A stretch of 64,000 nucleotides of DNA from positions 8,531,451-8,595,450 of the forward strand of contig CM036209.1 in the NCBI GenBank assembly GCA_020631735.1, read 5' to 3'. The DNA is from Saccharum officinarum (taxonomy: Eukaryota > Streptophyta > Magnoliopsida > Poales > Poaceae). Both the position numbers and the translations under genes were made by a program. Position 1 is the stretch's first letter, and every line of letters begins with the position of its first letter. The notes below the pieces were generated by a model. It had not been told where the DNA came from. It saw nothing but the letters and a program-made list of their open reading frames with translations, and searched no databases. Of the stretch, positions 44,842 through 56,514 are shown piece by piece.

Positions 44842-47800
44842 CACTCCGGTGTTACGCAAGCATTTGCATTGCAATCATAAGCATGTCATTTCATATCATT
44901 CATAATCATATGTGCTTAGGGTGTACCTTTAGTAAAATAAAAGTGTGGAAACTAGTATTGCATAACATGTTGTCATAATGTGCTAATGACATTCATCAAA
45001 TTTGTTCAACTATAAATTTCATATCACTTAGAATTATAAGGAAAATTTTTGGAGCCACAAAATCACTCAAAGTTTTGTCAAAGATTTGTTTTAAAAATGT
45101 TATTTGAAAATATTCAAAAATCCTCCCTAAATTAGCTTTTATTCTAAAAATCAAAATCTATAAGAGTTTTGAGGTTGGCCCCTTAATCAAAGTTGTAGAG
45201 AATTAAATTCTAAGCAACTTTTATTTTTGGGTTATTTCTAGAAAATGTCTTTTTCTTGTTCAAAATAGGGTTTGAAAACTGTATTTGAAATTGGTTTGAA
45301 TTTGGAAAATTAAAAAAAATCAAAACTAACCTAAGCAGGCCGCCGCTTCCCTTCTCGGCCCGCCCGCGAAGCGGCCCGGCCCAGCTGACCCCGCGCTCGC
45401 CCGCCCGCCCGCGCGTCATGCCCGCTCGCCCGCGCTCGCCGCGACACGCACGCGCCCGCGCAGGCACCGCGCGCCCCGTGGCCGGCATGCGCTGCTCGCC
45501 GTCGACAGCTGGCCATCGGTGGCCCCCGCCAGCGCACGCCTCGCTCTTCTAAGTCGCCTGCGCTCCGCGTCCACCCTCCCTCTCCGAATTTCTCCGTCTC
45601 GGCCTTCCTCCGCTCCGTGCCGCGCGAGCACCGCACCGCGCAAGCACCGCCACCGCCGCACCCGCCGGCCAAATTGGCCGACAGTGAGCCGCCATAGCTC
45701 GCCTTCTCGCGCACCCAACTTCGCCTCCTTCTCCGGCACCCGTGCGCACCTCGTTGCCGTCACCCGAGCCAAGCAGGTGCGGATTCCGTGCATCCGCCGC
45801 CAACGGCCATGGCGCCACCGCGCGCGCGGCCTCCCGCGGGAGTGATTCCCCGCTACCCCTCTTGCTTCTCTATCACCGAAAACGGGTCCGCCTCCTCCCC
45901 GCACACCTGTTGCTCGCTTTTCCGCACCCAGGCGTGGTCGGAAATGGCCACCGGCCGGTCGACGCGCGGCCGCGACATTGCGGTCACCGGCGCCTCCGGC
46001 TTCGCCCCCCCGGCCTCCTCGCGCGAGCGGCCGTGGGCCGAAGCCCGAGCTGGGCCTGCTCACTCTTTCCTCCGCGCGCGTGAACCAGGCCGAGAACGGC
46101 CACGGGCCGGTTTACTTCCACGGGCCGGCCCAGTTTCAATAATGAAAATCGTTTTCTGTTTTCTTTTATTATTCATGATGAAAAATATTGTGGAAAATAT
46201 TTTTGTATTCATTTGAGCTCCAAAAATTGTGAAATAAATTTCTATGGACTCATTGGAACCAGATCTACAATATAAAAATATTGCATGTCATTTTTGGGAT
46301 ACTTTTCTGTAGAGCTTTAATTAATTCTTGATATTGCTGGTATCTTGTAAAATAGTTAGTAAATCCTATATGTCTCAGAAAAATATGATTTCAAGTTTGT
46401 TAATCTTCTTATATCATGTACTTGCTAGGAAAAAAATATGTTTCATGCATGTGCTGTGGGAAAATTTTGAGGTGTAGTTCAAGTGCCTTTAATGGCTGAT
46501 TTTTGTTATTTTTTCTAGAGAGCAAACTTTGTATAAAACATGCATGTGATAATTTTTGTACAATCATAGTATGCTATGAAGGACCTAAGAAAAATATTAA
46601 TTCTGTTGTTTGACACTTTTCATAGTACAAAGTAATTTCATGCTCATTTTTTATGCTATAGCTTGTCATTTTTGTATAGGATAGTTTACTTATCCAAATA
46701 CCATGAAATTTTTATGGTAGTCGGTTTAGAGTAGTATTATGCTACTATAATTTTCTTAGATTTTTAGAAGCATCAGAAATATATGTTGCTATTCAAACCT
46801 ATTATTATTTAGGGTTTAAGCAAGTGTTGCTTTAAGTGTGATTAAGAAATTAGTAAAGCTTTGGTGTATCTTTGAAGCATTTCATAAGATATGTTAACTT
46901 AACATAATAGTAGTAGAAGAGAATGCAGTAGATGACATGTGCTTGTAGTACATAGTTTCTTGGATGATGTTGACTACCTTGCATTTCAACATATCCATTG
47001 CATTCATCTCCTTCGATGCACATTTGCATTATCACTTACGCACATTGCATCATATAGGATCGCAAACCGAGAACCCAGTCGTCTTACCCGAGGAGCTAGA
47101 GGAGCAGCTCGAGGTGCAGCAGCAGGAGATGACCAAAGCCGAAGAGGAGGTCGGTGAAGATCTCCCAGAGTGCCCCGACCACCGTCCGAGCTCTTTTGAG
47201 AGAGGCAAGCCCCGAAGCATTTCTCTCCCGGTTTGTAAATAATTTATTATTAACTTTACTTAATTTGATGCATTACGTTTAGGAGTTGTTTGCAAACGTT
47301 GCTGCATTATACCTTGCTTACCTTTGTTATACTATATCCTTGTTACCCTGGTATCTGCAGTCGAGTCAATGCTTAGCTTGCTTAGACCGGTAGAAGTCGG
47401 GTGATTTCCTATCACCTGCAAGCTATAGGTGGTTACCTGGATCTGCTTGGATGACTATGAAATCATGGTATAACTAAGTGTCGAAATGAATTTGAGTCCG
47501 GGTGGAAACTTGCAGGGTTTCGGACTGTAGTGTTTTCCTTCTGTGTCGATTAAGGACCATCCGTTGTTGGACCTCGGGTCATGTTGAACGCATGCCTCAC
47601 ATTTAGCTGGCCGGATAAAGTACCTTCCAACCGCGAAACTGGGAGATTATTCAGGCCGAGTGGATTGCCCGCAACGCACTGTACCGGAGTAGTAGTGGCA
47701 GGATACGGGGGCACGATGATAAGGCCAAAGAGCAGTCGGGCGGCCCCCGGGTACAAGTGTTTTCTGGCAAGCTCGCGACTTTACCTGAATGGTTGACTCG

Positions 47801-48676
47801 GTGACCAACACCTCACTTTAGCGGGTGAGTGAGGTTTGTGTGAGGAATAACTTACCAGCTGGTTAATAATCGATTCGAATCGCCATCGTTCACTGGATAG
47901 TGAACACTTGACTTGAGCTACTTCATCGTAGTAATATTGATGAATCACTTGGATAGTTATCTGGAAGATGACATGATAACTATTGGTAATGATCAATGGT
48001 AATCCTTACTTGCTTAATTACATGTTACTCTAGCACCAGTGCAAACATAGTTGACAGGGTAATAAAGAGTTAATTACTGCATGCTTTTGGAAAGAAATTG
48101 TTAAGTTAAAAATGCTTTTCTTGCAAATGAGTCAGCTACCCCACCAGAAAGCCTATCATGATTCCTTGGAGTCTTTCATTTATGGTTTATGACGGGTAAG
48201 TCTAGCTGAGTACCTTCTCGTACTCAGGGCTTTGTTCCCACTTGTTGCAGATGGGCAGATGTATTACGGCTACTGTATCAACTGCCTCTATCCTTCGATG
48301 GGCGAAGCTTAGGACCATGGGCAATGGTCATTCGCTAATTCTCGTCTGATGCTTTTGCTGGAGATGGTCACAAGCTGGCACTTTATTTCAAAATATTGTG
48401 TGTGTGCGTAATTTGAACTACCACTTCCGCTACTTTTATTCGAACCTGGTTTGTAATAACTATGTTTAAACTCCGATATATTTTATGCCACGAACTTTTA
48501 TGTAACTTATGATGGTGACCGCTAAACTTAGTACGATCTTGGCTGTTATGTGAAATGGTTTGAAATCCGTCGAGATTTCACGGACTACCAGGTTATACGG
48601 GCTTAAGTTTATTAAATTATCCTTCCGTTGGATGATTTTCCTACTTAATCTCGTATAATTGGGCGGTTCTGTTACA
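44837..48676 (+). repeat. 3' LTR of family A copy 2
   Basis: 3840 bp, TGTAAC to GTTACA. It contains the GC island (about 45330-46130), acidic mini-ORF (about 47055-47242) and hairpin (48206-48227). Confidence 0.9.
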
Positions 48677-48681
48677 CCTAG
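48677..48681. repeat. Target duplication CCTAG, right of element A
   Basis: Matches 22191-22195, so the whole A complex lies between one pair of 5 bp duplications. Confidence 0.75.
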
Positions 48682-49084
48682 CCTGCCACACCCTAGCTGC
48701 TAGGTCCCGACCTGCGACTGCGAGGCCACGACCCATATCCGGCCATCACGTCGCCTCTATCCCCTCATCGCCACCCCCACTCAAGCTGGCAAGTCCCAAG
48801 CCCCCAACCCGCCGCCCTCACTAGCTCACTCCTCTCCAGGTCGTCCTGCTCCCCCCACCGAATGGCCCGCTGGCCGCTACTTGCGCGGAGGCGATTCGCT
48901 CGACAGCGATGCATCGTGCGAGACAGTGGCGTGCATGACAGTGCGAGACGGTGGCAGCATGACACCCCATTGGCATGTGGCAGGCCATGAGCAGCAGTGC
49001 ACAATGGCGGTAGCGGCTCCCCATCGGCGCGTGGCCCTCTAGCAGTGAAAGCGCACAAAGATTCAGTTATTTCAGTTTGGAATA
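48682..49084. other. Host sequence between elements A and B
   Basis: GC-rich, C/T-rich at its start, no gene recognised. GAATA (49080-49084) directly before element B resembles GAATC (60857-60861) directly after it, a probable 5 bp duplication with one later change. Confidence 0.5.
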
Positions 49085-51799
49085 TGTAACACCCTAAAAT
49101 ATGCGTCATTTTGAAATAGGAGAATTGGATTTATTTACGCAATTTCGTGAGCATTTTAACTTAGAGAAATAATAATTTTTAATAAATAAAATTAACTATA
49201 AGGTTAGATACATGCTTGTGCATACATGCCGCTGCATATTTTTATTTATGTTGATTGGTTTTTATTTCAAAAAGAAAAAAGATTTCAAAAACTTATTTAA
49301 ATTGTATTTGGAATAATAGAAAAAAGAAAAAGATCTCTTTTCTTTGCTCTGGCCTGAAGGCCCGCTGCCCTCCCCTGCGGTTGGCCCACTCGGCATCACA
49401 CCGGGAAGCCAGCGCCTCCTCTGCGCTCGTAGTCGCGCGAATGGGCCGAGCCCAGCTCGCCGAGGCCCATCATGCCGAAGCCGCGCGCCTGTTTTTCTCC
49501 TCATAAGTAGCCACGGGTCCATCGCCTCCATCTCAACCCTAATCGTGAGCCATCACCCTCGCCATCGAGCTCAAGCCGCCGCAAAACCCTAGCCGCCACT
49601 GTCAAGCTCGGAGCCGTCAAGTTCGACCTCTTGGTCATCATCGTAAGCTGCAGTCAAGTTCGTGACGCCCCTACGACCTCGCCAAGCTACGCCTCTTCTT
49701 CTTTCTTGGTTTAAATCGCTGATTTCCTCTCGCCGGTGTTCACAGAGCTCCACCGACCGCCATTGAAGGTCACGCGTCATCCACCGCCCATCCTCGCCTC
49801 CGTTTTCACCTCGGGTGAGCTCGCGCTCATCTCTTCTATCTCCCTGTGCAAACCGTTTGTCAAATCATGCACCGTAGCGCCTAATTACTCATCACCGATG
49901 AGCAATTGCTCGCCGCCGGCCGTTCCACCGCCGCTTGGCTACTGTGCGCGGCCGGATCCCCTCTCCTTCTCCCCATCTTCTAATCCAAACCGTCCATCTT
50001 TGATCTGATGGCTCAGATTGAATCATACCGGTTCGCCTGGCTATTTTGCTAAAGAGCCCTTATGTTTTTCTATAATCGAACCCGCAGTCTATAAGCGTAA
50101 AGCCAGATTACGCTTTATCCATTTGAAAATGTAAATTCCGTCGGTTTAATTGAAAATACGTTTTCAATATTTATAAAATTTATTTCAATCTTATTTTGCT
50201 TATAAAATCTCTGTTTTAACTCCGATTTGACCCGTTCAAGTTGCGTTAGGTTCGTAATTTCATAATCTACATGTTAATGCTATTGTTTAGTAGGTTCTCA
50301 ACTTTTAAATTTTGAGATTAGATTTAATCTATTACTTTATTAAAGTAAAGCTGGTTTAAATCATAACTTTTCCGTTTTAGCTCCGATTTAGGTGCAATTC
50401 GTGTCTGTGTGATCCTAGTGAGATGTAGATTCGTTTTACAAACTTTTTATCTTATTTTGCTACTGTTGGTGTACTGTTCTAATTGTAGCTTTGTTTGCTT
50501 TGTATGATTGCTCTTGAATGATTATTGTTGGTGTGTTAATGAGAATAGACGGTGAGCAGTTTGTTGGTGATCAAGAGTACTATTATGAACCAGGTCAACA
50601 TGATCAGCTAGATCAAGGCAAGTATAGTATGGGATCATTCTTGTTACCTAATCACTTTTAAAGCACTTAAATCACTATGCATATGTTTCCTTGTTAAGGA
50701 TGCCTTAGAAATTGATCTCGTACCTTGTCGCCTATGATTTTGCATCGGGTAGTTTGCTAGTGCTCACATAAACAATGATCTTGTAATTTGACTAATGATA
50801 TATGCAATAACACTAAAAGATTATTTTTAGCAACAGGGAACAAGAGGGCTAGAGTTTTCTCTAGATTCCTCTCTGTAAGGACTTATCTGTAAGCGAACAT
50901 CCAGGACTTACAGTACAGCTGTGAGGGATACATGGCTCTGGCTTTAGTCATATAAGAGGACCTTTTCTAGCTTGTTAGTGGTTACCTTTATGGCGCAAGA
51001 GGGATGTGTTCCGGGTCGGGTGTAGTGCGGCTTCTGTCCTTATGAGTATAGGCTGCGTGTCATTGTGCCATACGGAAGGGGGGTTCTACATTTGCAGGGC
51101 ATAGAAACCTAGCGGCCCTAACTTGTTAGACGAACCTTGGAAAGACTTCATAGTGAAACTTAACCGTCCAATGGGGAGTCATGACCTTAGACTTTTGGGG
51201 ATCACGACTCATAGTGAAAGTGTACAACCTATGTAGAGTGTAAAACTGTTATAACAGCCGTGCTCACGGTCACGAGCGGCCTTGGACCCTTATGCAATAG
51301 AGATCACTATTAATTTACTTGTTTTTGCCATTCATTATTCTCCTTATATGATCATATGTTTATTATGGGAACATCACCTATTTGTTGCTACTCAATTGCT
51401 TAAAACATGATCAACTAAAAGCTACATGCAGTTAAACCAGTGTCTACCCTATTTGAGCTTCATGAACCCCATGTTACACTTGTTGAGTACTTTTGTGCTC
51501 ACCCTTGCATTCCCCCACCCCAGGATGGACTCCCGAATGTGCAAATAGTGATTACTACTACTACTTCCCTGAAGATTACTAGACTTGTGGTCAACCAGTT
51601 GACGTGCCTGTGCAATGGAGCTAGCTACCACAAGAATATCTTATGTTTCCGCTTAATTATGTGAAGACTCTGTGATAATATTTGTTATGTAATAAACATT
51701 TGTGATGATACTATTTATATTTGTCATCTTATGTGTGATTGATCTCTGGGCGCACATAAGATTATGCATTCCATTTGTTCCTTAAAAATGGGTGTGACA
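49085..51799 (+). repeat. 5' LTR of family B
   Basis: 2715 bp from TGTAACACCC to GTGACA, with a GC-rich part (49350-49800) and a hairpin near its 3' end. Confidence 0.9.
51484..51523 (+). promoter_or_regulatory. LTR B hairpin and AG acceptor-like site
   Basis: TGAGTAC (51484-51490) pairs with GTGCTCA (51495-51501), with one G-T pair, then a pyrimidine run ending in CCCAG before GATGG. It corresponds in place and form to the family A hairpin. The second LTR has it at 60541-60558. Confidence 0.55.
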
Positions 51800-51802
51800 G
51801 AT

Positions 51803-51814
51803 TGGTATCAGAGC
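51803..51814 (+). promoter_or_regulatory. Primer binding site, family B
   Basis: TGGTATCAGAGC, a perfect initiator-Met tRNA type site, three bases after the LTR. Confidence 0.9.
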
Positions 51815-51994
51815 CATGTTGATTGTAGGACGCAAGCCTAGTTAGTAATGGTCGTGATTAGTTCCCTTTTCTTCACTTGTTTCATGCTTATCACCTTACT
51901 CTTGATAATTACTAAATTTTTATGCTCCTTTTGCCTTATTCTATTATAAAAATATTGCTTCTATTCTAACTTACCTTTGGACTAAATTCTTTAG

Positions 51995-52861
51995 ATGCCT
52001 CGTGCCCGTAAGACTGTCCGTATCACCACTGGAGGCTACTTTCCACCTCGTTCCCTGTATGAACCAATGGAGCCTAAGGAGGAACCAGAAGACACTGCAC
52101 CAACCCCGCCACCTTCACCAGTTTAGGCGCTAGAACCAGATATGCCCCAAGAAGAACTTGAACCTAAAGAGGAGGTTGTCTACTTGAGTGAAGATGAAGA
52201 TGATGAGCTTGCCCAAGATGGAGAACAGCCCCCGTCGCCTCCACAAGATGGTTCCGCTAAAGTTGGTGTGCCGTCCCTTTCTATGGGTTAGATTACAAAG
52301 ATCCATCACAAGTCAAGCTGTGACACTCCTTCACACCACCGACTGGTTGGCATGCTTAGTGCTTACTTCACAGATTGGGATCCTGCGTTTGAGTACGTAT
52401 GCTGGGAGCACAAGCATCAGTTGGAAGCTACTTATTGGAAGTGCAATGTACGTGTCTTCGTTAAGAATGAAGAGATGGATACTTATCTGCTGGACAGGTG
52501 TTTTTCCCATAGTGGTCGTTGTGCCACTATAGAAGATGGCATAGAAGATGCAGCCTTTGAAGCATGCTTGGGACTTCGTCACCTCCGCTATGATGTTATG
52601 CAAGATGATCAATATCGTTATTTTCCCCGTGGAGACCCAGAGCAAGGATGGGTAATGATGAACCCTGGGAATTTGGAACTAATTCCTCGAGTCATGGTGG
52701 ATTTTGGTCATGACATGATGGTGAAGAATCGTCGGTTGGAAGCCATGGTTAAAGCCTTGGGAAAAGACGTCAAGAGGTACCAAGAGGTGATAGATGGTCT
52801 AAGGATTGATCAAGGCATGGAGGCGATCTATGATTATCATGAACATCAAGCCCGCCCCTAG
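51995..52861 (+). pseudogene. ORF0 of family B: diverged H3-like N terminus, two stops
   Basis: The ATG follows TTCTTTAG directly. The N terminus M-P-R-A-R-K-T-V-R-I-T-T-G-G aligns without gaps to the H3-like start of family A and keeps R2, T6, R8, T11, G12, G13 and P16 (H3 numbering) but not lysines 4 and 9. An acidic, Pro-rich stretch follows, then a globular part with E-D-A-A-F and Y-F-P-R-G-D-P ... W-V. The distance from A-A-F to F-P-R is 24 residues, the same as in family A. A short helical C terminus follows. TAGs at 52124-52126 and 52289-52291 replace probable Gln codons; otherwise one frame of 288 codons. Function unknown. Confidence 0.75.
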
Positions 52862-53562
52862 GAGTTGGAATACCATCTATGTAATAATACGATAGTACGA
52901 ATAGTGTCGAGTTAAGTTGAGTTTGGTGGTGTCGTGTGAACTTTGTGTGGTTAGTTGAGTTATGATTGTGCCTATGTGTGAGTTGGTTTTTCCATGTAAT
53001 GAGTGCTGGAGCTTTGTGGGCTTGTCTACAAAAGTTCTCAGTTAAAGATACTAAGTTTAAGTATGATAAATAAATAGTTTAGTTCGGTTAACCTTTTCTA
53101 TCTGTTCTGTCCTTTCTGGAGCGGTCTGCCTTTCTTTTTATGCTCGAAATTAACTGTTCAGCAAAAAATTTTGAAATTTTTATGAGAGTAACTAGACCCA
53201 CATAACTTTCCAATGTCTCTGTAATCACCTTTTTATCTGTTCTGGATCATGAGATATAATCGTTACAAGATGAAGTTTCCACGCAGTCTGGAAATCAGAA
53301 ACAGTTTCTGTTGTATCCTGTTTTTGGTTAACTTTGTGACATAATCTGGATTTGTGAGTTAAAGAAAAGTTGTAGATAATTTCATAAGCTTTCCAACCAT
53401 ATAACGTACACCTCTACTGGATATCTGTAACTCGAGATAGGTCAGTTTTACCGAACTATTAGAATTAGGATATGTCCAGAAGGTTAACAGATTCCGTTTG
53501 CTATCTCTAGAATTGTCTATAATGAGGTAATCTCTAAGATTTGATATTGTATTAGATGACAG
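52862..53562. other. Non-coding spacer between ORF0 and gag of family B
   Basis: AT-rich without a real ORF. It ends in ATGACAG directly before the gag ATG. Confidence 0.6.
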
Positions 53563-55080
53563 ATGTCTGGAAGAGGACGAGGTCGAGGCCGTGGTCGTAG
53601 AGCTGGTCCACCACCTACTATTCATGAGCTTTTGGCAATACAGACACAGTTGATGGAGGCTCTGGTGAACAATCAGCAAAACCAGCCAGTTGGAGGAGCA
53701 CCTGTGCGTGATAAGCGTGGTGAATTTTTGAAGGGTCATCCCCCAGTGTTCACCCATGCCGCTGATCCATTGGAAGCTGATGATTGGCTTCGTGCGGTGG
53801 AGAAGCAGCTCAACATTGCTCAGTGTAATGATCAATAGAAGGTGTTGTTTGCTTCGGGACAACTTCAAGGAGCAGCTCAAGACTGGTGGGCTTCATATCA
53901 GTATGGCCGTCCTGTAAATGCTCCCGCCGTTACTTGGCAAGAGTTTACAGAGAGTTTTAGGTCATATCATATACCAGAGGGAGTGATGGCACTGAAGGCA
54001 GAGGAATTTCGCAACCTAACACAAGGATCTATGCCTGTAGCTGAGTATCGAGACAAGTTTGCTCAGTTGTCACGTTATGCGCCGAATGAGGTGGCTAATG
54101 ATGCCGATAAGCAGCGACTTTTCTTGAAGGGTCTACATGATGGTCTTCAATTATAGATGATGTCCAATGCTTACCCAGATTATCAAACATTAGTGAATCG
54201 CGCTATTGTGGTGGATAACAAGCGCAAGGGGATGGATGCCAAAAGGAAGAGGCTTCAGGGATAGGTATCTGGAAACAACACTCGCCAGCGCACTGGTTTT
54301 CAACAAGGCTATCAGTAGAGGTATCTACCTAACCAATAGAATCGTGGTCAACTTTCTTCAGGTAATCAGTTCCTGCAACGTCCTCCTTATCAGCTGCAGA
54401 ATGGTAATCAACGCCCTCAACAGCAGAATGGGAACCAGAGTCAGCGTCAGAGTACCCCCAACAACACCCCAATAAAGACTAGTGCTCCTAATACTCCCAC
54501 CAAGTGTTTCCGTTGTGGAAAAGAAGGTCACATGTCTTATAACTGCCCTGAGAAGGTCAATCAGCAAACCCCCCAGAAGCAGAACAGTAACCAAAAGCTA
54601 CCATACTACGGAAAGGTGACTCATGTGACTGAGAAAACTGCAATGGCGGAACCTGAAGTTATGCTCGGTACGTTCGATGTCCACTCCATTCCTGCCACTG
54701 TTCTTTTTGATTCTGGAGCTTCGTATTCATTCATATCTCAATTATTTGTTAAGACACATAGCATCCCTTTATGTGCAATGAGAAACCCCATATTAGTCAA
54801 TTCACCTGGGAGAAGTATGCAAGCTTCCTACCAATGCCTCCCTATTAGTTTAATTTTAAGGGGGGTAGAATTCAAAGTGAGTCATATAGTGTTGAGAACA
54901 GCTGGGATTGATCTTATTCTAGGACTAGATTGGATGAAGTAAAATTAGGCAGTGATTTAGTATAAGGAAAAGGCAGTAGCCCTGACAACACCGAAGGGAG
55001 ATCGAATTAGTGTGGAGATCGTAGTGCAGAAGCAGCAGACAGCTATTATGAATTGACTTGATGATAATGTTAATCAGGAG
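53563..55080 (+). pseudogene. Gag and protease of family B
   Basis: Starts M-S-G-R-G-R-G-R-G-R-G, then a Gag domain (53740-54150, with D-W-W-A-S-Y), a Gln/Asn-rich linker, zinc knuckle C-F-R-C-G-K-E-G-H-M-S-Y-N-C (about 54508) and protease F-D-S-G-A-S (about 54709). The frame is never shifted but is closed by TAG at 53836, 54154, 54262, 54316, 54337, 54946 and 54958, TAA at 54940 and TGA at 55054. Each is one transition away from Gln or Arg. Confidence 0.88.
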
Positions 55081-56109
55081 GATTCAGTTGTGGATGAATT
55101 TACGGATGTGTTCCCCGACGACTTGCCAGGTATGCCACCCGACCGCGACATTGAGTTTATTATTGAATTATTGCCTGGAACTGCACCTATAGCTAAGCGT
55201 CCATATAGAATGGGGGTTAATGAATTACAGGAACTTAAGAAACAAATAAAAGAGTTGCAAGAGAAAGGTTTCATTCGTCCTAGCTCTTCACCCTGGGGAG
55301 CTCCAGTGATCTTTGTTGACAAGAAGGATGGTTCTCAAAGGATGTGTATTAATTATCGATCACTTAACGAGGTAACTATTAAGAATAAATATCCACTGCC
55401 TAGGATTGATGACTTGTTTGATCAGTTGAGAGGTGCTTGTGTGTTTTCTAAGATTGATCTTCGCTCTGGTTATCAGAAAAGTCTACAAATGGCACCTTTT
55501 GAAGCTTTGTATGGTAGGAAGTGTAGAACTCCGTTGTTCTAGAATCAGACAGGAGAAAGTCAAGTGTTCGGTCCTGATGTGCTTAAGAATGCTGAGAAAC
55601 AAGTAAGAATGATTAGAAACAATTTGAAATCAGCTCAGTCATGACAGAAAAGTTATGCTGATACTCGACGGAGAGAATTGACTTTTAAAGTAGGAGATTA
55701 TGTCTACCTAAAAGTGTCACCTATGAGAGGTGTGAAAAGGTTTAACCGGAAAGGAAAGTTAGCACCGAGGTATATCGGTCCTTTTAAGATCTTAGACAGG
55801 CGTGGTGAAGTGGCATATCAATTGGAATTGCCTGAGAGCTTAGCAGGTGTGCATGATGTGTTCTATGTGTCTCAGTTAAAGAAATGTTTGCGTGTGCCGG
55901 AAGAACAGATACCGCTAGAGGAACTCACTGTTAAGGAAAATCTCACCTATGAGGAGTATCCAGTAAAGATCTTGGAGACAGCGGAAAGAGTTACTAGGAG
56001 CCGAGTTATAAAGATGTGTAAAGTTCAGTGGAGTCGGTATTCGGTAGCAGAGGCTACATGGGAAAGAGAGGAAGATTTAAGAAAAGCGTACCCACAGTTG
56101 TTTGAGTAA
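55081..56109 (+). pseudogene. Pol remnant: RT start fused to integrase end and chromodomain
   Basis: Reverse transcriptase runs from the F-P-D-D-L-P-G-M-P linker to S-K-I-D-L-R-S-G-Y (about 55450-55475) and then continues directly in frame with [14 protein letters not shown], a late integrase segment. The polymerase active site, RNase H, integrase zinc finger and catalytic residues are missing. The C-terminal part (55678-56109) keeps G-P-F-K-I-L and the chromodomain (C-K-V-Q-W-S ... A-T-W-E). Nonsense codons at 55540 (Trp in family A) and 55642 (Arg in family A). Confidence 0.9.
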
Positions 56110-56119
56110 GCATCGTCCG

Positions 56120-56149
56120 AATCTCGTGACGAGATTTATTTTAAGGGGG
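56120..56149 (+). promoter_or_regulatory. Pre-PPT hairpin and polypurine tract, family B
   Basis: AATCTCG (56120-56126) pairs with CGAGATT (56130-56136). AAGGGGG lies at 56143-56149, six bases before the LTR. Confidence 0.8.
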
Positions 56150-56514
56150 TAGAATTGTAACACCCTAAAATTTGCGTCATTTTGAAATAGGAGAATTGGA
56201 TTTATTTACGCAATTTCGTGAGCATTTTAACTTAGAGAAATAATATTTTTTAATAAATAAAATCAACTATAAGGTTAGATACATGCTTGTGCATACATGC
56301 CGCTGCATATTTTTATTTATGTTGATTGGTTTTTATTACAAAAAGAAAAAAGATTTCAAAAACTTATTTAAATTGTATTTGGAATAATAGAAAAAAAGAA
56401 GATCTCTTTTCTTTGCTCTGGCCTGAAGGCCCGCTGCCCTCCCCTGCGGTTGGCCCACTCGGCATCACACTGGGAAGCCAGCGCCTCCTCTGCGCTCGCA
56501 GTCACGCGAATGGG

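Larger units (their letters stand above)
36578..48676 (+). mobile_element. Family A retrotransposon, copy 2 (5' LTR truncated by gap)
   Basis: It begins inside an LTR and repeats the internal region of copy 1 almost base for base, ending in a full LTR at 48676 followed by CCTAG. Differences from copy 1 are mostly C/T and G/A changes plus single-base changes in C runs (for example 4 versus 5 C near 40870). Copy 2 pol is in better condition than copy 1. Confidence 0.9.
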
